Below, one piece after another: positions 1-9,628 of a stretch of DNA of 64,000 bases. The notes under the pieces were generated by a model that made no database searches, had not been told where the DNA came from, and saw nothing but the letters and a program-made list of their open reading frames with translations. The position numbers and the translations under genes are program-made. Every line of letters starts with the position of its first letter. Within the stretch, counting starts at the first letter, position 1. The stretch spans positions 4,009,001-4,073,000 of the forward strand of contig NZ_CP095855.1 in assembly GCF_023100805.1 (NCBI RefSeq), written 5' to 3'. The DNA is from Chitinophaga filiformis (GTDB lineage: Bacteria > Bacteroidota > Bacteroidia > Chitinophagales > Chitinophagaceae).

Positions 1-1
1 C

Positions 2-2755
2 CTTGGCAATGTAGGCGGCAATCTGCCGCCACAGACAGAGGGCTTACAGATCATACAGGATGCAGATGGCTGGCATATCATCGTTGTTGGTGGAGGGTTG
101 GTCAGCAGTCCCGAGATCGCAAAACTGGACTTTGGCTCAAGCCTGAACAATACGCCCACCTGTACGAACTGGGGCAATATCGGTACCCTTGCCTTTCCCG
201 TGGATCTGTACATGTTCCAGGACGGAGGTACCTGGCATGGGCTCACAGTCAATGCCGACAACAGCACGGTTACCCGTTTTGATTTCGGTACTTCCTTTAA
301 CAGTCCGCCAACAGGAACCAACCTGGGGAACCTGGGCAATCTGAATTTTCCCACCGGCATTTATACCGTGAAGGATAACGGTAACTGGTATGTGTTCATT
401 ACCAATGGCAACAACAATACTATTACCCGCCTTGATTTCGGCAATTCATTGCTGAATACACCAGTAGCCACCAATATGGGCAATCCCGGCGGCCTCCTGA
501 ATGTTCCCCGCGATATCAGCATCGTAAGGGATTGTGGTGGCATATTCGGTGTTGTGGTCAATGGAGATGGAAATGACGTGCTGAAACTGGAGTTTGAAGG
601 TGGTAGTATCACTGGCAATATTACAGCAACATCATATGGTAATGTTGGCGGTCTTGATTATCCGCATTCATTGTCTACCGTCTTTAGAATAAAGGACGAC
701 CTGTACACCTTTGTGGCCAGTGCCCGGAACAGTACTGTTGCCCGGCTGAAATTCAGCAGCTGTACCAACAGTAGTATACCATCATCCACACTGGTTAATC
801 CACCGTCCTTCACTTACGATAAACCAGGTACATATACCGTCAATATGATCATGGACGAAGGACTTCCGAGTCAGCAAACCACCTGCCGGAACATTGTGGT
901 GGTAGCGCCTCCCGTGGTAGACCTCGGCCCGGATGTTACTACCTGTAATGGTTTGCCGGTATTACTGAACGCTGGTCCCGGCTTCAGTTCTTACAAATGG
1001 TCTGACAACAGTGGCGGCAATACCCTCACAGTTAATACAAGTGGTACCTATAGCGTCGTAGTAACGAATGGCGGAAGCTGTACGGCTACGGATAATGTGT
1101 TGGTGAATATAAGTCCGGCAATGGACGCCACGTTCAATACTACCATGATCGATTGCCGGAACAGTACGGGCAGCATTGTGGTGAGCCCCAGCGGTGGCAC
1201 TCCGCCATTCACCTATACACTGAATGGGACAGACAAAGGAGCACAGAACAATTTTACCCAACTGATAGCAGGTACATATACCATTGATATAAAGGATAAC
1301 CTGGGTTGTAGTATCAGCAGACAGGTAACCATCAATACAATGCCGCCCCCCGTGGTAGACCTGGGATTGGATGTGACCACCTGTAATGGTACGCCGGTCC
1401 TTTTGAATGCCGGAGCAGGGTTCAGCGCCTATAAATGGTCTGACAACAGTACGGGCAATAGTCTTGTTGTAAATACCAGCGGTACTTACAGCGTGGAAGT
1501 AACAGACGTTAACGGTTGCATAGCAACGGATGATGTAGTTGTCAATATCAGCCCCGTATTGGATGCTACGTTCAATATAACAATGATCGACTGCCGGAAC
1601 CAGACAGGGAGCATTGTAGTGACGGCCAGCGGAGGTATTGCACCGTTCACGTATACACTGAATGGTATAGACAGGGGATCACAAAACAGTTTCACACAGC
1701 TGATTGCAGGTACTTATACGATCGGCATAAAAGATAACCTGGGTTGTACAATCACAAGGCAGGCACAGGTCGGTGTAGATCAGGCCAACATGATCGATTT
1801 TTCCGCGGCTGCGCAATCGCCCAGTTGTGACGGTGTTGCCGATGGAGCGATACGAATGACGGTGGTATCAGGACAGCCGCCTTTTGAATTTGCGATTGAT
1901 AATCAGCCATACCGGGCTGCTACCACCTTCAATAATCTTGGCGCGGGCACTTATAAGATCTATGGCCGTAACAACTATTGCCTGGATAGTACCACTATCA
2001 CACTCACAGCTCCTACTGCCATTGACCTGGCAATCACACCTATTGATGAAACCTGCACCAGGGGCAACGGAGAGCTGACCATAAATGCAAATGGAGGGGC
2101 TACACCATATACCTACGCCGTCAATGGCGTACCAACATCATTTACGCATCTGACGGGGCTCTCAGCAGGCAACTATAATGTTATGGTAACTGATGCCAAT
2201 GGGTGCCTTAGCAGCAGCGATGCAGAACTGAAGGATATTGATATACCTGCAGTAACCATCACCAACAACGATACAACTATCAGCCTGGGTGACCAGGTGC
2301 AGTTGCACGCCATCAATGCACCGGACTACGCCTGGACGCCTGTGGAAGGATTGAGCTGTGTGGATTGCGCGTCGCCCGTTGCTCAGCCGATGCAGCGGAC
2401 CACATATGTAGTAACTACTGTTACAGGTCTTAACTGTATAAAAGAAGACAGGGTAACGATCTATGTGGATACCCGGCGATACCTGTTCGTTCCTACCGCC
2501 TTTACGCCTAACAAAGACGGAGTGAACGATGTATTACGGGTAAGGGCAGGAGGTGTAGCTGTTTTCAGAATGTCTGTCTACAATCGCTGGGGGAATCTGA
2601 TCTTTAGCTCGAGCGATCTCCGTAAAGGCTGGGACGGTACTTACCAAAAGGAACTGCAGCCAAATGGAGTTTTTGTGTATATGATCGAGTATGCCTATTA
2701 TGGAGCGGAAGATAAATTGTATTTACAGAAAGGAACAGTAACCCTGATCAGGTAA
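2..2755 (+). CDS. T9SS type B sorted surface protein with PKD and SprB-like repeats (5' partial)
   Basis: The reading frame is open from the first bases of the window, so the N-terminus lies outside it. The visible part starts with repeated modules of about 50 residues carrying the pattern LDFG(N/S)S...GN(L/P)G, which look like beta-propeller or NHL-like repeats. A PKD-like stretch follows (about 240-270, TYDKPGTYTVNM). Then come alternating Ig-like segments (VDLGxDVTTCNG...) and SprB-type repeats (ATFNxTMIDCRN...GSIVV...FTYTLNG). The last 85 residues match the gliding-motility-associated C-terminal (type B T9SS) domain: FVPTAFTPNKDGVNDVLRV, YNRWGNLIF, WDGTYQ, PNGVFVYMI. By family knowledge the product is exported by Sec, passed through the T9SS and kept at or released from the surface, probably as an adhesin. 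The exact ligand cannot be read. Confidence 0.9.
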   Translation, partial: LGNVGGNLPPQTEGLQIIQDADGWHIIVVGGGLVSSPEIAKLDFGSSLNNTPTCTNWGNIGTLAFPVDLYMFQDGGTWHGLTVNADNSTVTRFDFGTSFNSPPTGTNLGNLGNLNFPTGIYTVKDNGNWYVFITNGNNNTITRLDFGNSLLNTPVATNMGNPGGLLNVPRDISIVRDCGGIFGVVVNGDGNDVLKLEFEGGSITGNITATSYGNVGGLDYPHSLSTVFRIKDDLYTFVASARNSTVARLKFSSCTNSSIPSSTLVNPPSFTYDKPGTYTVNMIMDEGLPSQQTTCRNIVVVAPPVVDLGPDVTTCNGLPVLLNAGPGFSSYKWSDNSGGNTLTVNTSGTYSVVVTNGGSCTATDNVLVNISPAMDATFNTTMIDCRNSTGSIVVSPSGGTPPFTYTLNGTDKGAQNNFTQLIAGTYTIDIKDNLGCSISRQVTINTMPPPVVDLGLDVTTCNGTPVLLNAGAGFSAYKWSDNSTGNSLVVNTSGTYSVEVTDVNGCIATDDVVVNISPVLDATFNITMIDCRNQTGSIVVTASGGIAPFTYTLNGIDRGSQNSFTQLIAGTYTIGIKDNLGCTITRQAQVGVDQANMIDFSAAAQSPSCDGVADGAIRMTVVSGQPPFEFAIDNQPYRAATTFNNLGAGTYKIYGRNNYCLDSTTITLTAPTAIDLAITPIDETCTRGNGELTINANGGATPYTYAVNGVPTSFTHLTGLSAGNYNVMVTDANGCLSSSDAELKDIDIPAVTITNNDTTISLGDQVQLHAINAPDYAWTPVEGLSCVDCASPVAQPMQRTTYVVTTVTGLNCIKEDRVTIYVDTRRYLFVPTAFTPNKDGVNDVLRVRAGGVAVFRMSVYNRWGNLIFSSSDLRKGWDGTYQKELQPNGVFVYMIEYAYYGAEDKLYLQKGTVTLIR

Positions 2756-2805
2756 CGTGAACACCGGTAAACTCATGGGGGAAAAACGGGAAACAATATG
2801 CCGTA

Positions 2806-2840
2806 GACTCCGTCAGGAGTCCCGGTGTTTGTAGCATTCA
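2806..2840. repeat. Dispersed palindromic element, copy 1
   Basis: A 16-bp near-palindrome (GACTCCGTCAGGAGTC) is followed by a few variable bases and TGTTTGTAGC. The same composite, in the opposite orientation, closes the repeat array near 25.9 kb. Two copies with the same internal spacing point to a dispersed intergenic element rather than chance. Confidence 0.6.
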
Positions 2841-2894
2841 CAACAGGACATTTGTAACTCCCTGAACCACTGAAACACATTGCTCCCAATAACA

Positions 2895-2932
2895 AAGCCG
2901 GCCCGTCTGAGACGAGCCGGCTTCTTTTATGA
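2895..2932. terminator. Bidirectional intrinsic terminator
   Basis: A stem of 13 bp with one mismatch (AAGCCGGCCCGTC / GACGAGCCGGCTT) and a three-base loop is followed by CTTTTAT. It sits between the T9SS protein (+) and trxA (-), whose ends converge on it, so it can serve both. Confidence 0.8.
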
Positions 2933-2945
2933 TGTCTTTACTCTA

Positions 2946-3263
2946 TTAGAGGTTGGACTGGATCTTCTTTTCCAGAACAGATCTTGGAGCAGCACCTACC
3001 TGTTTGTCAACTACCTGACCATCTTTGATGAACAGGATAGCAGGAATGCTGGTGATACCGTAGTTGATAGACAACTGAGGGTTCTGGTCTACGTTTACTT
3101 TACCCACGTTAACCTTACCCGCATAGTCTTTTGAGAGTTCCTCGATTACCGGACCGATAGCGCGACAAGGACCACACCACTCTGCCCAGAAGTCAATTAC
3201 ACTCAATTTATCGGAGCTCAATACTTCCGTCTGGAAGTTCGAATCTGTGAATTCTAATGCCAT
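2946..3263 (-). CDS. trxA: Thioredoxin
   Basis: A 105-residue single-domain thioredoxin, the normal length for the family. The WCGPC active site is at residues 29-33 and the cis-proline loop (SIP) at 72-74. It has no signal peptide, so it is cytosolic, a general dithiol reductant recycled by thioredoxin reductase. It is monocistronic, with its own -7 element about 60 bp upstream and the shared hairpin downstream. dnaE, also on the minus strand, lies upstream across about 170 bp of AT-rich DNA. Confidence 0.97.
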   Translation of the reverse strand: MALEFTDSNFQTEVLSSDKLSVIDFWAEWCGPCRAIGPVIEELSKDYAGKVNVGKVNVDQNPQLSINYGITSIPAILFIKDGQVVDKQVGAAPRSVLEKKIQSNL

Positions 3264-3320
3264 GATATTTAAAGTTTATGAAATTATATTAATCAAAGTT
3301 CCTGAATAAATTTATAAATG

Positions 3321-3328
3321 CAAATATA
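3321..3328 (-). promoter_or_regulatory. Probable -7 promoter element of trxA
   Basis: Read on the minus strand this is TATATTTG, a full match to the Bacteroidota -7 consensus TAnnTTTG, 57 bp before the trxA start codon. No TTTG lies at the ideal 19-bp spacing, so only the -7 box is supported. Confidence 0.5.
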
Positions 3329-3433
3329 TACATTCAATTTTCAAACCGGATGCAAATTACTGCTTTTTTGACAGCCGGTATTCTTTTGTAAAAGGCGCCG
3401 TTTGACCATGCAAATTAGTGCATTTTAAGACCC

Positions 3434-6400
3434 TTACTTATTGATTGTATCTATATACACATCGATATCTGGTTGTTTAGACAAGAAGTGCGCCAGTTCA
3501 TCGTTCATCTCAATATGTTTATTGAAAGTATGCAGCTTGACCGTCATTTGATCATCACGATCAATGAGTTGCAGGAAGAGCTCACTGGCGCCCGGATATT
3601 TGGCAATATTGTCTACCAGGAAGTCTACCAGCTCCCGGGTGATGAATTTAGGCATGGTAACGAGGGTCACCTTCTTGGTATGCGTTTTCTTCACCTCCTG
3701 TAACAGCTGTATACCGTTTACCTTGAACTCGTATTCCGCATCATTGAAGCGCTTGGCCTTGAAACCACCGTTAATAAACAGGCAGAGGCCCGTTTTGAGG
3801 TAGGGGGCGAAACGGATGAAGTCTTCACTCCACAGGGCAAATTCAAACTTGCCTGTGTAATCTTCGATCGTCATTATGCCAAACTGGCGGTTATTCCGGG
3901 ATATCCTTTCCTGCGCGCCCGTCACATAGACAGCCAGGCGGAAATTACGTTCACGGCCGGCGCGGGCGTTACCTGGCGTTACCAGGTCGGCCTGGTATTC
4001 AACCAGTTCCTGTACCGTATTCATATGGTAGTGCCGGCTTTCGAAACGGTAATCGTCCAGCGGATGGCCGGAGATATAGATACCGGTCACCTCACGTTCG
4101 TTGTTCAGTTTCAGGATAAGCGGCCATGGATCGCAGGGTGGGATCTTGGGCGGTTCAATGTCGGGCATATCTTCCGCACCAAAGAGGCTGCTCATGGAAG
4201 TGGCTGCTCCGGCAGATACCTGCTGACCGAATTTCACGATCTTGTCCAGGCCGGTAGTAGTATCATTTTCAGGTTTATGGAAGTACTGGGCACGGTGCAG
4301 TTCGGGGAAACAGTCAAAGGCGCCCGACATGGCCAGGGCCTCCAGCGATTTCTTGTTCACCGCACGCTGGTTCACACGTTTGATCATCTCAAAGATGTTC
4401 TTGTATGCACCTCCCTTTTGTCTTTCTTCCAGGATATTTTCCACCGCAGCTTCACCCACACCTTTCAGACCAGCCAGGCCAAAACGGATCGCGCCCTGTT
4501 TGTTCACCGCGAAACCTTTGAAAGACTCGTTCACATCCGGCGGCAATACGTCTATTCCCATGCGTTTTGCCTCTTCCATGAAGAAGGTGATCTTTTCAAT
4601 GTTGCTGGCGTTGTTCAGTACCGCCGCCATATATTCCGCAGGGTAGTGGGCTTTCAGGTAAGCGGTCTGGTAGGCCACGAAGGCATAACAGGTGGAGTGG
4701 GATTTGTTGAACGCGTAGGACGCAAATGCTTCCCAGTCTGTCCATACTTTATCGCATACTTTCAGGTCGTGCCCGTTGGCCGCACAACCCTCCATGAATT
4801 GTTTCTTCATTTTGTCCAGTACGGCCTTCTGCTTCTTACCCATGGCTTTACGGAGTACGTCCGCATCTCCTTTGGAGAAGTTGGCCAGTTTCTGGCTCAG
4901 TAGCATTACCTGCTCCTGGTATACCGTAATACCGTAGGTATCGTTCAGGTATTCCTCCATTTCGGGCAGGTCGTATACGGTTTCTTCCAGCCCGTGTTTA
5001 CGACGGATGAACAATGGAATGTACTCCAGCGGTCCCGGACGGTACAGGGCGTTCATCGCAATAAGGTCGTCAAAACGGTCAGGTTTCAGCTCGCGGAGGT
5101 ATTTCTGCATACCGGCAGACTCGAACTGGAACGTGGCGTTGGTTTCGCCTTTCTGGTACAGTTCATATGTTTTGGCGTCATCCAGCGGGATGTCGTCAAT
5201 ACTGATCTCTATCCCGTGATTGGCCTTGATGAGTTCCAGAGCGCCCTTGATGATGGTGAGGGTCTTCAGACCCAGGAAGTCCATCTTGATTACACCGGCG
5301 CTCTCAATGATACTACCTTCAAACTGCGTTACCAGCAGGTCGGAGTCTTTGGCGGTAGATACCGGGATCAGGTCGTAGAGGTCTTTCGGTGCAATGATGA
5401 TACCTGCCGCATGGATACCCGTATTACGTACGGATCCTTCCAGTACGCAGGCCTCTCTGAGCACTTCTCCCTGCAGGTCCTGTCCTTTGATCAGCTCGCG
5501 CAGGCGCTTCACGTTTTCCAGGTCTTCAGGGCCCAGGCCCTCTTTTTCGGCCAGGCTCTTTTCCCCTTCATCGATCGGAGCGTTGAATATACGGTCCAGC
5601 TGGATGCCGGGCTTATCGGGCACCATTTTGGCCAGCATGTTGGATTCTGCCAGCGGCAGGTCCATTACACGGGCCACGTCCTTGATACTCATCTTGGCGG
5701 CCATGGTACCGTAGGTAATGATCTGGGCTACCTGGTTCTTACCATATTTCTGCACCACATAGTCAATTACCTTCTGGCGGCCCTCATCGTCGAAGTCCGT
5801 ATCAATATCGGGCATGCTCTTACGTTCCGGGTTCAGGAAACGCTCGAACAGGAGATTATACTTGATAGGGTCAATATTCGTGATCCCTATACAGTACGCC
5901 ACCGCAGAACCGGCAGCAGATCCACGGCCGGGGCCGATGAATACCCCCAGGTCACGTCCGGCCTTGATAAAGTCGGATACGATCAGGAAGTAACCCGCGA
6001 ATCCCATGTTCTCAATTACCTGCAGTTCGAAGTTCAGACGTTCTTCTACTTCAGGTGTAACTTCCGTATACTTTTTGTGGGCGCCTTCCATAGTGAGGTG
6101 ACGCAGGTACTGGTCCTGTGTCAGGAAAGGCGGTGGAATAGGGAAGTTGGGCAGGAGGATATCCCGCTTCAGGTCCAGCAGTTCCACTTTATCCACGATC
6201 TCGTTGGTATTATCTATCGCCTGTGGCAGATCATGGAAGAGTGCGCTCATCTCTTCGGTTGTCTTGAAATAGAACTGGTCGTTATAGAAAGCGAAACGTC
6301 TGTTCTTCATCGACACGTCATCGTCAGAGAAATCCTTCATGGTAGGCGTGCTCTTTTTCTCGCCTGTGTTGATACAGAGCAGGATGTCGTGCGCATTGGC

Positions 6401-7078
6401 GTCGGCCTGGTCCACATAGTGGGAGTCGTTGGACGCAATGATCTTTACATTATGCTTGGCGGCAAACTTGATGAGGGATTCATTCACTTTCTCCTGTTCG
6501 GGAATACCATGGCGTTGTAATTCAACATAATAGTCCTCACCGAAAATGTCCAGCCACCATTTGAATTCTTCTTCACCCGCTTCTTCACCCTTTTTCAGGA
6601 TCGCCCTGGGCACGGAAGCACCCAGACAGCAGGTAGTGGCAATAAGCCCCTTATGATACTGGAGGATCAGTTCTTTGTCAATACGGGGATATTTACCGTA
6701 CAGGCCTTCCATATAGCCCAGTGAGCATAATTTGATGAGGTTACGGTAACCTTCATCATTTTTGGCCAGCAGCACCTGGTGATTACGGATATCTTTTTCC
6801 TCACGGGTAAAGGCGCGTTTGAAGCGATTTTCCACCACGTAGAACTCGCAGCCAACTATCGGTTTTACCTTGAGCCTTTTATCCTTCGGATCTTCCGGAT
6901 TCAGCTTGTTGTTATAAGCTTCAGCCACAAACTGGAACACGCCGAACATGTTACCATGGTCCGTGATGGCCAGGGCCGGCTGATTGCTGGCCATAGCTTT
7001 CTTGTACAATGATTTGATGTCTGCTGCACCATCCAGCAGAGAATACTGTGTATGAACGTGTAAGTGGGAAAAGATCAT
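3434..7078 (-). CDS. dnaE: DNA polymerase III alpha subunit
   Basis: A 1214-residue DnaE-type replicative polymerase. The N-terminal PHP domain shows HLHVHTQYSLLDG at about 6-18 and ITDHGNMFG. The polymerase core carries GPGRGSAAGSAVAYC and the catalytic PDIDTDFDDEGR (about 425), where the aspartates bind the two metal ions. Near the C-terminus follow helix-hairpin-helix and OB-fold regions (NFRLAVYVTGAQERIS...). The product is the cytosolic core replicase acting with beta clamp and clamp loader. It is a single gene; the long open frames on the opposite strand are antisense shadows. Length and motifs are all normal. Confidence 0.98.
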   Translation of the reverse strand: MIFSHLHVHTQYSLLDGAADIKSLYKKAMASNQPALAITDHGNMFGVFQFVAEAYNNKLNPEDPKDKRLKVKPIVGCEFYVVENRFKRAFTREEKDIRNHQVLLAKNDEGYRNLIKLCSLGYMEGLYGKYPRIDKELILQYHKGLIATTCCLGASVPRAILKKGEEAGEEEFKWWLDIFGEDYYVELQRHGIPEQEKVNESLIKFAAKHNVKIIASNDSHYVDQADANAHDILLCINTGEKKSTPTMKDFSDDDVSMKNRRFAFYNDQFYFKTTEEMSALFHDLPQAIDNTNEIVDKVELLDLKRDILLPNFPIPPPFLTQDQYLRHLTMEGAHKKYTEVTPEVEERLNFELQVIENMGFAGYFLIVSDFIKAGRDLGVFIGPGRGSAAGSAVAYCIGITNIDPIKYNLLFERFLNPERKSMPDIDTDFDDEGRQKVIDYVVQKYGKNQVAQIITYGTMAAKMSIKDVARVMDLPLAESNMLAKMVPDKPGIQLDRIFNAPIDEGEKSLAEKEGLGPEDLENVKRLRELIKGQDLQGEVLREACVLEGSVRNTGIHAAGIIIAPKDLYDLIPVSTAKDSDLLVTQFEGSIIESAGVIKMDFLGLKTLTIIKGALELIKANHGIEISIDDIPLDDAKTYELYQKGETNATFQFESAGMQKYLRELKPDRFDDLIAMNALYRPGPLEYIPLFIRRKHGLEETVYDLPEMEEYLNDTYGITVYQEQVMLLSQKLANFSKGDADVLRKAMGKKQKAVLDKMKKQFMEGCAANGHDLKVCDKVWTDWEAFASYAFNKSHSTCYAFVAYQTAYLKAHYPAEYMAAVLNNASNIEKITFFMEEAKRMGIDVLPPDVNESFKGFAVNKQGAIRFGLAGLKGVGEAAVENILEERQKGGAYKNIFEMIKRVNQRAVNKKSLEALAMSGAFDCFPELHRAQYFHKPENDTTTGLDKIVKFGQQVSAGAATSMSSLFGAEDMPDIEPPKIPPCDPWPLILKLNNEREVTGIYISGHPLDDYRFESRHYHMNTVQELVEYQADLVTPGNARAGRERNFRLAVYVTGAQERISRNNRQFGIMTIEDYTGKFEFALWSEDFIRFAPYLKTGLCLFINGGFKAKRFNDAEYEFKVNGIQLLQEVKKTHTKKVTLVTMPKFITRELVDFLVDNIAKYPGASELFLQLIDRDDQMTVKLHTFNKHIEMNDELAHFLSKQPDIDVYIDTINK

Positions 7079-7180
7079 TTGGCAAAATTCCGACTCTTCC
7101 GCCAGAATATGAATAAAAGGTTATGAAAATTTATGCACACTACTCAATTTAATATTGAGTACATTCTATATATTTGCTAT

Positions 7181-8059
7181 ATGAATAAGCTATTTTCCCT
7201 TCTATCCCTATGTGCAGTCGCCTTTTTGGCCACCACATCCACATCATGCGAAACGGACGAGAATCCGAAACCCATAGATACCGTTAAAATTCCCGTTGAT
7301 ACTATCGTATTAAGCGAGAAAGGAAAGATACTGACAGATACGATCTGGAGGTATTATGAGTATTACAAGAATTTCCAGACCTCCGGTTCTACGCTGATCT
7401 GGAAATCCAACCGTTCAGTGAACACACTGGACCTGCACCTGAACAAGGTAAAGTTCAATAAGGATGGTTCCTACTGGGAGATCACCGAAAAGGGAGACTC
7501 ACTGAAAGGTACCTGGCATTTCACCAACAATGAAACGCAGATCGTGGTGAACAGTACCACTACCTTTACATCAGACATCCGTGTACTGACTGCAAACCAG
7601 TTCGAATGGGAAGTGGTGAATGGTACTACCTACGGTGTAATGATGAAACGTTTCCCCGAGTCAGACAAGACTAAAACAGTGACCCAGTTGCTGACAGGAA
7701 AGAAATGGAAGTATGAAACATATTTCTATAACTTCTCACTGGCATCTGCAGACCTGGTATGGCGCATCGGTAAACCAAACAATACCTTCACTGCAGTTGA
7801 TCAGCTGACGGTGGAGTACAAAGCTGACGGTACCACTGTTGAAACTTATAAGAACGGTACAGTTGTAAACGGTACATGGCATCTGAACGCAGAAGGTACG
7901 CGTATTATAGTAACGCCTGACGGTGGCATCAGCTTTGAAGCTGATATCAAAGTGCTGAACGCGAATCGCTTCGAATGGAATCGTGTGGACCAGAATTATT
8001 ACTATTATGGTGAGCAGATCCCTGCCGACAGTTCAATCGGCAGCGCTTCCCGCTACTAA
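7181..8059 (+). CDS. Lipoprotein with two tandem lipocalin-like repeats
   Basis: I chose ATG 7181 because the protein then opens with a lipoprotein signal (MNKLFSLLSLC..., lipobox ending TSTSC at residue 23); the frame is open further upstream but without a signal sequence. After the acylated cysteine come two homologous modules of about 105-110 residues. Each begins W(R/K)YYxY...F, contains GTWH(F/L)xN, and ends FEW. The layout resembles small beta-barrel lipocalin-like lipoproteins of Bacteroidota, but the exact family is not certain. No enzymatic motif is visible. A paralogue follows directly downstream. TATATTTG at 7169-7176 resembles a -7 box but lies so close to the start that it would give an almost leaderless transcript. 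Confidence 0.8.
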   Translation: MNKLFSLLSLCAVAFLATTSTSCETDENPKPIDTVKIPVDTIVLSEKGKILTDTIWRYYEYYKNFQTSGSTLIWKSNRSVNTLDLHLNKVKFNKDGSYWEITEKGDSLKGTWHFTNNETQIVVNSTTTFTSDIRVLTANQFEWEVVNGTTYGVMMKRFPESDKTKTVTQLLTGKKWKYETYFYNFSLASADLVWRIGKPNNTFTAVDQLTVEYKADGTTVETYKNGTVVNGTWHLNAEGTRIIVTPDGGISFEADIKVLNANRFEWNRVDQNYYYYGEQIPADSSIGSASRY

Positions 8060-8080
8060 TAGACAAACACTTATATACAA

Positions 8081-8119
8081 TGGCCTGGCTGAAAGAGATA
8101 CTGTCTTCCGGCCAGGCCA
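8081..8119 (+). terminator. Inverted repeat downstream of the first lipoprotein
   Basis: TGGCCTGGC and GCCAGGCCA form a perfect 9-bp stem around a 21-base loop, 21 bp after the stop codon. There is no clean T-run after it, so termination is likely but not certain. Confidence 0.45.
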
Positions 8120-8353
8120 TCGTCATTCCTGCATATTCGTATGCCTGTTGCCGTTAACACCTCTGTCGTGCGTTATTTGCTGTGTAGAGACCCTGCAAAC
8201 GCAATGTCATAGCGTCTCAAAAAGATCATTATCACGGAATAGCCTAAATGATGTTTTTCTAATACAAAAAAATATTTAATGAGTAGAAAAGCAGCATCTT
8301 TGTGCTGATAAAACATTTGTTAACTTATTCATTTTTCAATTACCCTTTACATT

Positions 8354-9220
8354 ATGAGAATTGTTAGTAAAACCCTGCTGCTTGCGGCAAGCGTGGCCCT
8401 GTACCTTACATCCTGCAAAAAGACGGAAACACCCACAGAAAAACTACCATTAAATGCAGTAGGCCTTGTTGACAGCACAAGCACAGACAGCCTGATCGCA
8501 CGTAGAACAAAATTGCTGACAGACAGTACCTGGCGGTACTATGAGTATTTCGTGAATTATTCCCAGGATTCTGCAAAGCTGGTATTTAAGCGTGGTAAAG
8601 CCGCAAATACTATCAACCTGAACCTGAACCAGACAAAATTCAATACAGACGGCACCTGTCGTGAGATCACCGAAACAGGTCAGCAACTGAATGGTACCTG
8701 GGCACTGTTGAACAACGGTACACAGATACGGGTAACAAACTCCTATGGTACATTTACCTCAAACATTAAGGAACTGACTGCCAACAATTTCGAATGGCAA
8801 TCAGTTGACGGTGCTACCTATGGCGTAGAGATGTCTGTGTTCCCAACTACCGATTATTCCAGGACTGCTACTGCCAAGATCACCGGCAGAACATGGAAAT
8901 ACCTGGCGTACTTCACTAATTATCCTTTAGCTTCTGCCAACCTGGCGTACCGTTCCAACAGGACTTATAATCCTATCCTGAACCTGAGCCTGAACAGGAT
9001 CAATTTTTACACCGATGGTACTTACAAAGAGGTTTCCGAAACCGGAGCTGTTTCCTATGGTACCTGGTACCTGTCTAACAATGATACCAGGATCACTGTA
9101 CAGCAGAATGGTAACTATCCTGCGTTTACCGCATTGATCACTGTACTGACAAGCGACAGGTTCGAATGGAATCGTCTGGACAATAATTACTACTACTACG
9201 GTGAGCAGGTAGCACTGTAA
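8354..9220 (+). CDS. Lipoprotein with two tandem lipocalin-like repeats, paralogue of the upstream gene
   Basis: A 288-residue protein with signal MRIVSKTLLLAASVALYLTSC (lipobox LTSC, Cys 21). The mature part again has two modules of about 105 residues beginning WRYYEYFVNY and WKYLAYFTNY, each with TDGT..E.TE, GTW.L.NN and a FEW end. Even the C-terminus (NNYYYYGEQV) matches the upstream paralogue (QNYYYYGEQI). The pair therefore reflects an internal duplication followed by a gene duplication. The 294-bp spacer suggests separate transcription. Probably outer-membrane-anchored; function unknown. Confidence 0.8.
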   Translation: MRIVSKTLLLAASVALYLTSCKKTETPTEKLPLNAVGLVDSTSTDSLIARRTKLLTDSTWRYYEYFVNYSQDSAKLVFKRGKAANTINLNLNQTKFNTDGTCREITETGQQLNGTWALLNNGTQIRVTNSYGTFTSNIKELTANNFEWQSVDGATYGVEMSVFPTTDYSRTATAKITGRTWKYLAYFTNYPLASANLAYRSNRTYNPILNLSLNRINFYTDGTYKEVSETGAVSYGTWYLSNNDTRITVQQNGNYPAFTALITVLTSDRFEWNRLDNNYYYYGEQVAL

Positions 9221-9244
9221 CATAAGAGCCATATAAAATCTTTT

Positions 9245-9292
9245 CAGGGCCGGCCGGGGAACAAGTGTTTCCCACCGGCCCTGCATCTTTTA
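9245..9292 (+). terminator. Strong hairpin, probable terminator
   Basis: CAGGGCCGG... pairs with ...CCGGCCCTG, extended inward by GGGGAAC / GTTTCCC, giving a stem of about 17 bp with a small bulge. CATCTTTT follows. It lies 24 bp downstream of the second lipoprotein gene. Confidence 0.65.
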
Positions 9293-9319
9293 GATACAAG
9301 CAACACTGAACAACTCCAG

Positions 9320-9507
9320 GATGATCCGCCGGCCTCTGAACCTTTTTACGATGATGAACAAGCACCGTGATCATCTGCCAGCCGCTAAGCTTTTTACGAT
9401 CTCAGCACCAGTGAGCATGTACCGTCATCATCCTCCGGCCTTAAACCTTTTACGGCGCCGGCATTACTGAATAAACAGCGGGATCATCTGCCGACCGCTG
9501 ATGGCCT
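9320..9507 (+). repeat. Degenerate tandem repeat, about 56-bp period
   Basis: Units starting near 9320, 9369, 9426 and 9482 share a core of GATCATC(C/T)GCC(G/A)(G/A)CC, then a variable stretch and CTTTTTACG. The spacings are about 49, 57 and 56 bp, and the last unit is partial. No open frame runs through it. It fills most of the spacer between the lipoprotein pair and the NlpC/P60 gene. Confidence 0.5.
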
Positions 9508-9628
9508 CCAGCTAAATCCTGTCTGTTGCAAGCGATATCTCATTAGTAATCATTACAACTGAACATGTTAAAAACATTTATTATAAATATTATTAGTAAA
9601 TTAGTCCCGATTTAACCAACGGGCGCTT

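Noticed and set aside
1..2755. Phage tail fibre or prophage gene
   Set aside because: The C-terminal type B T9SS domain and SprB repeats identify a Bacteroidota surface protein; no phage genes are near.
4025..6520. Long open frames on the plus strand opposite dnaE (about 290 and 500 codons)
   Set aside because: They lie entirely antisense to a well-conserved gene, show no domain and have biased composition typical of complementary frames in high-GC3 genes.
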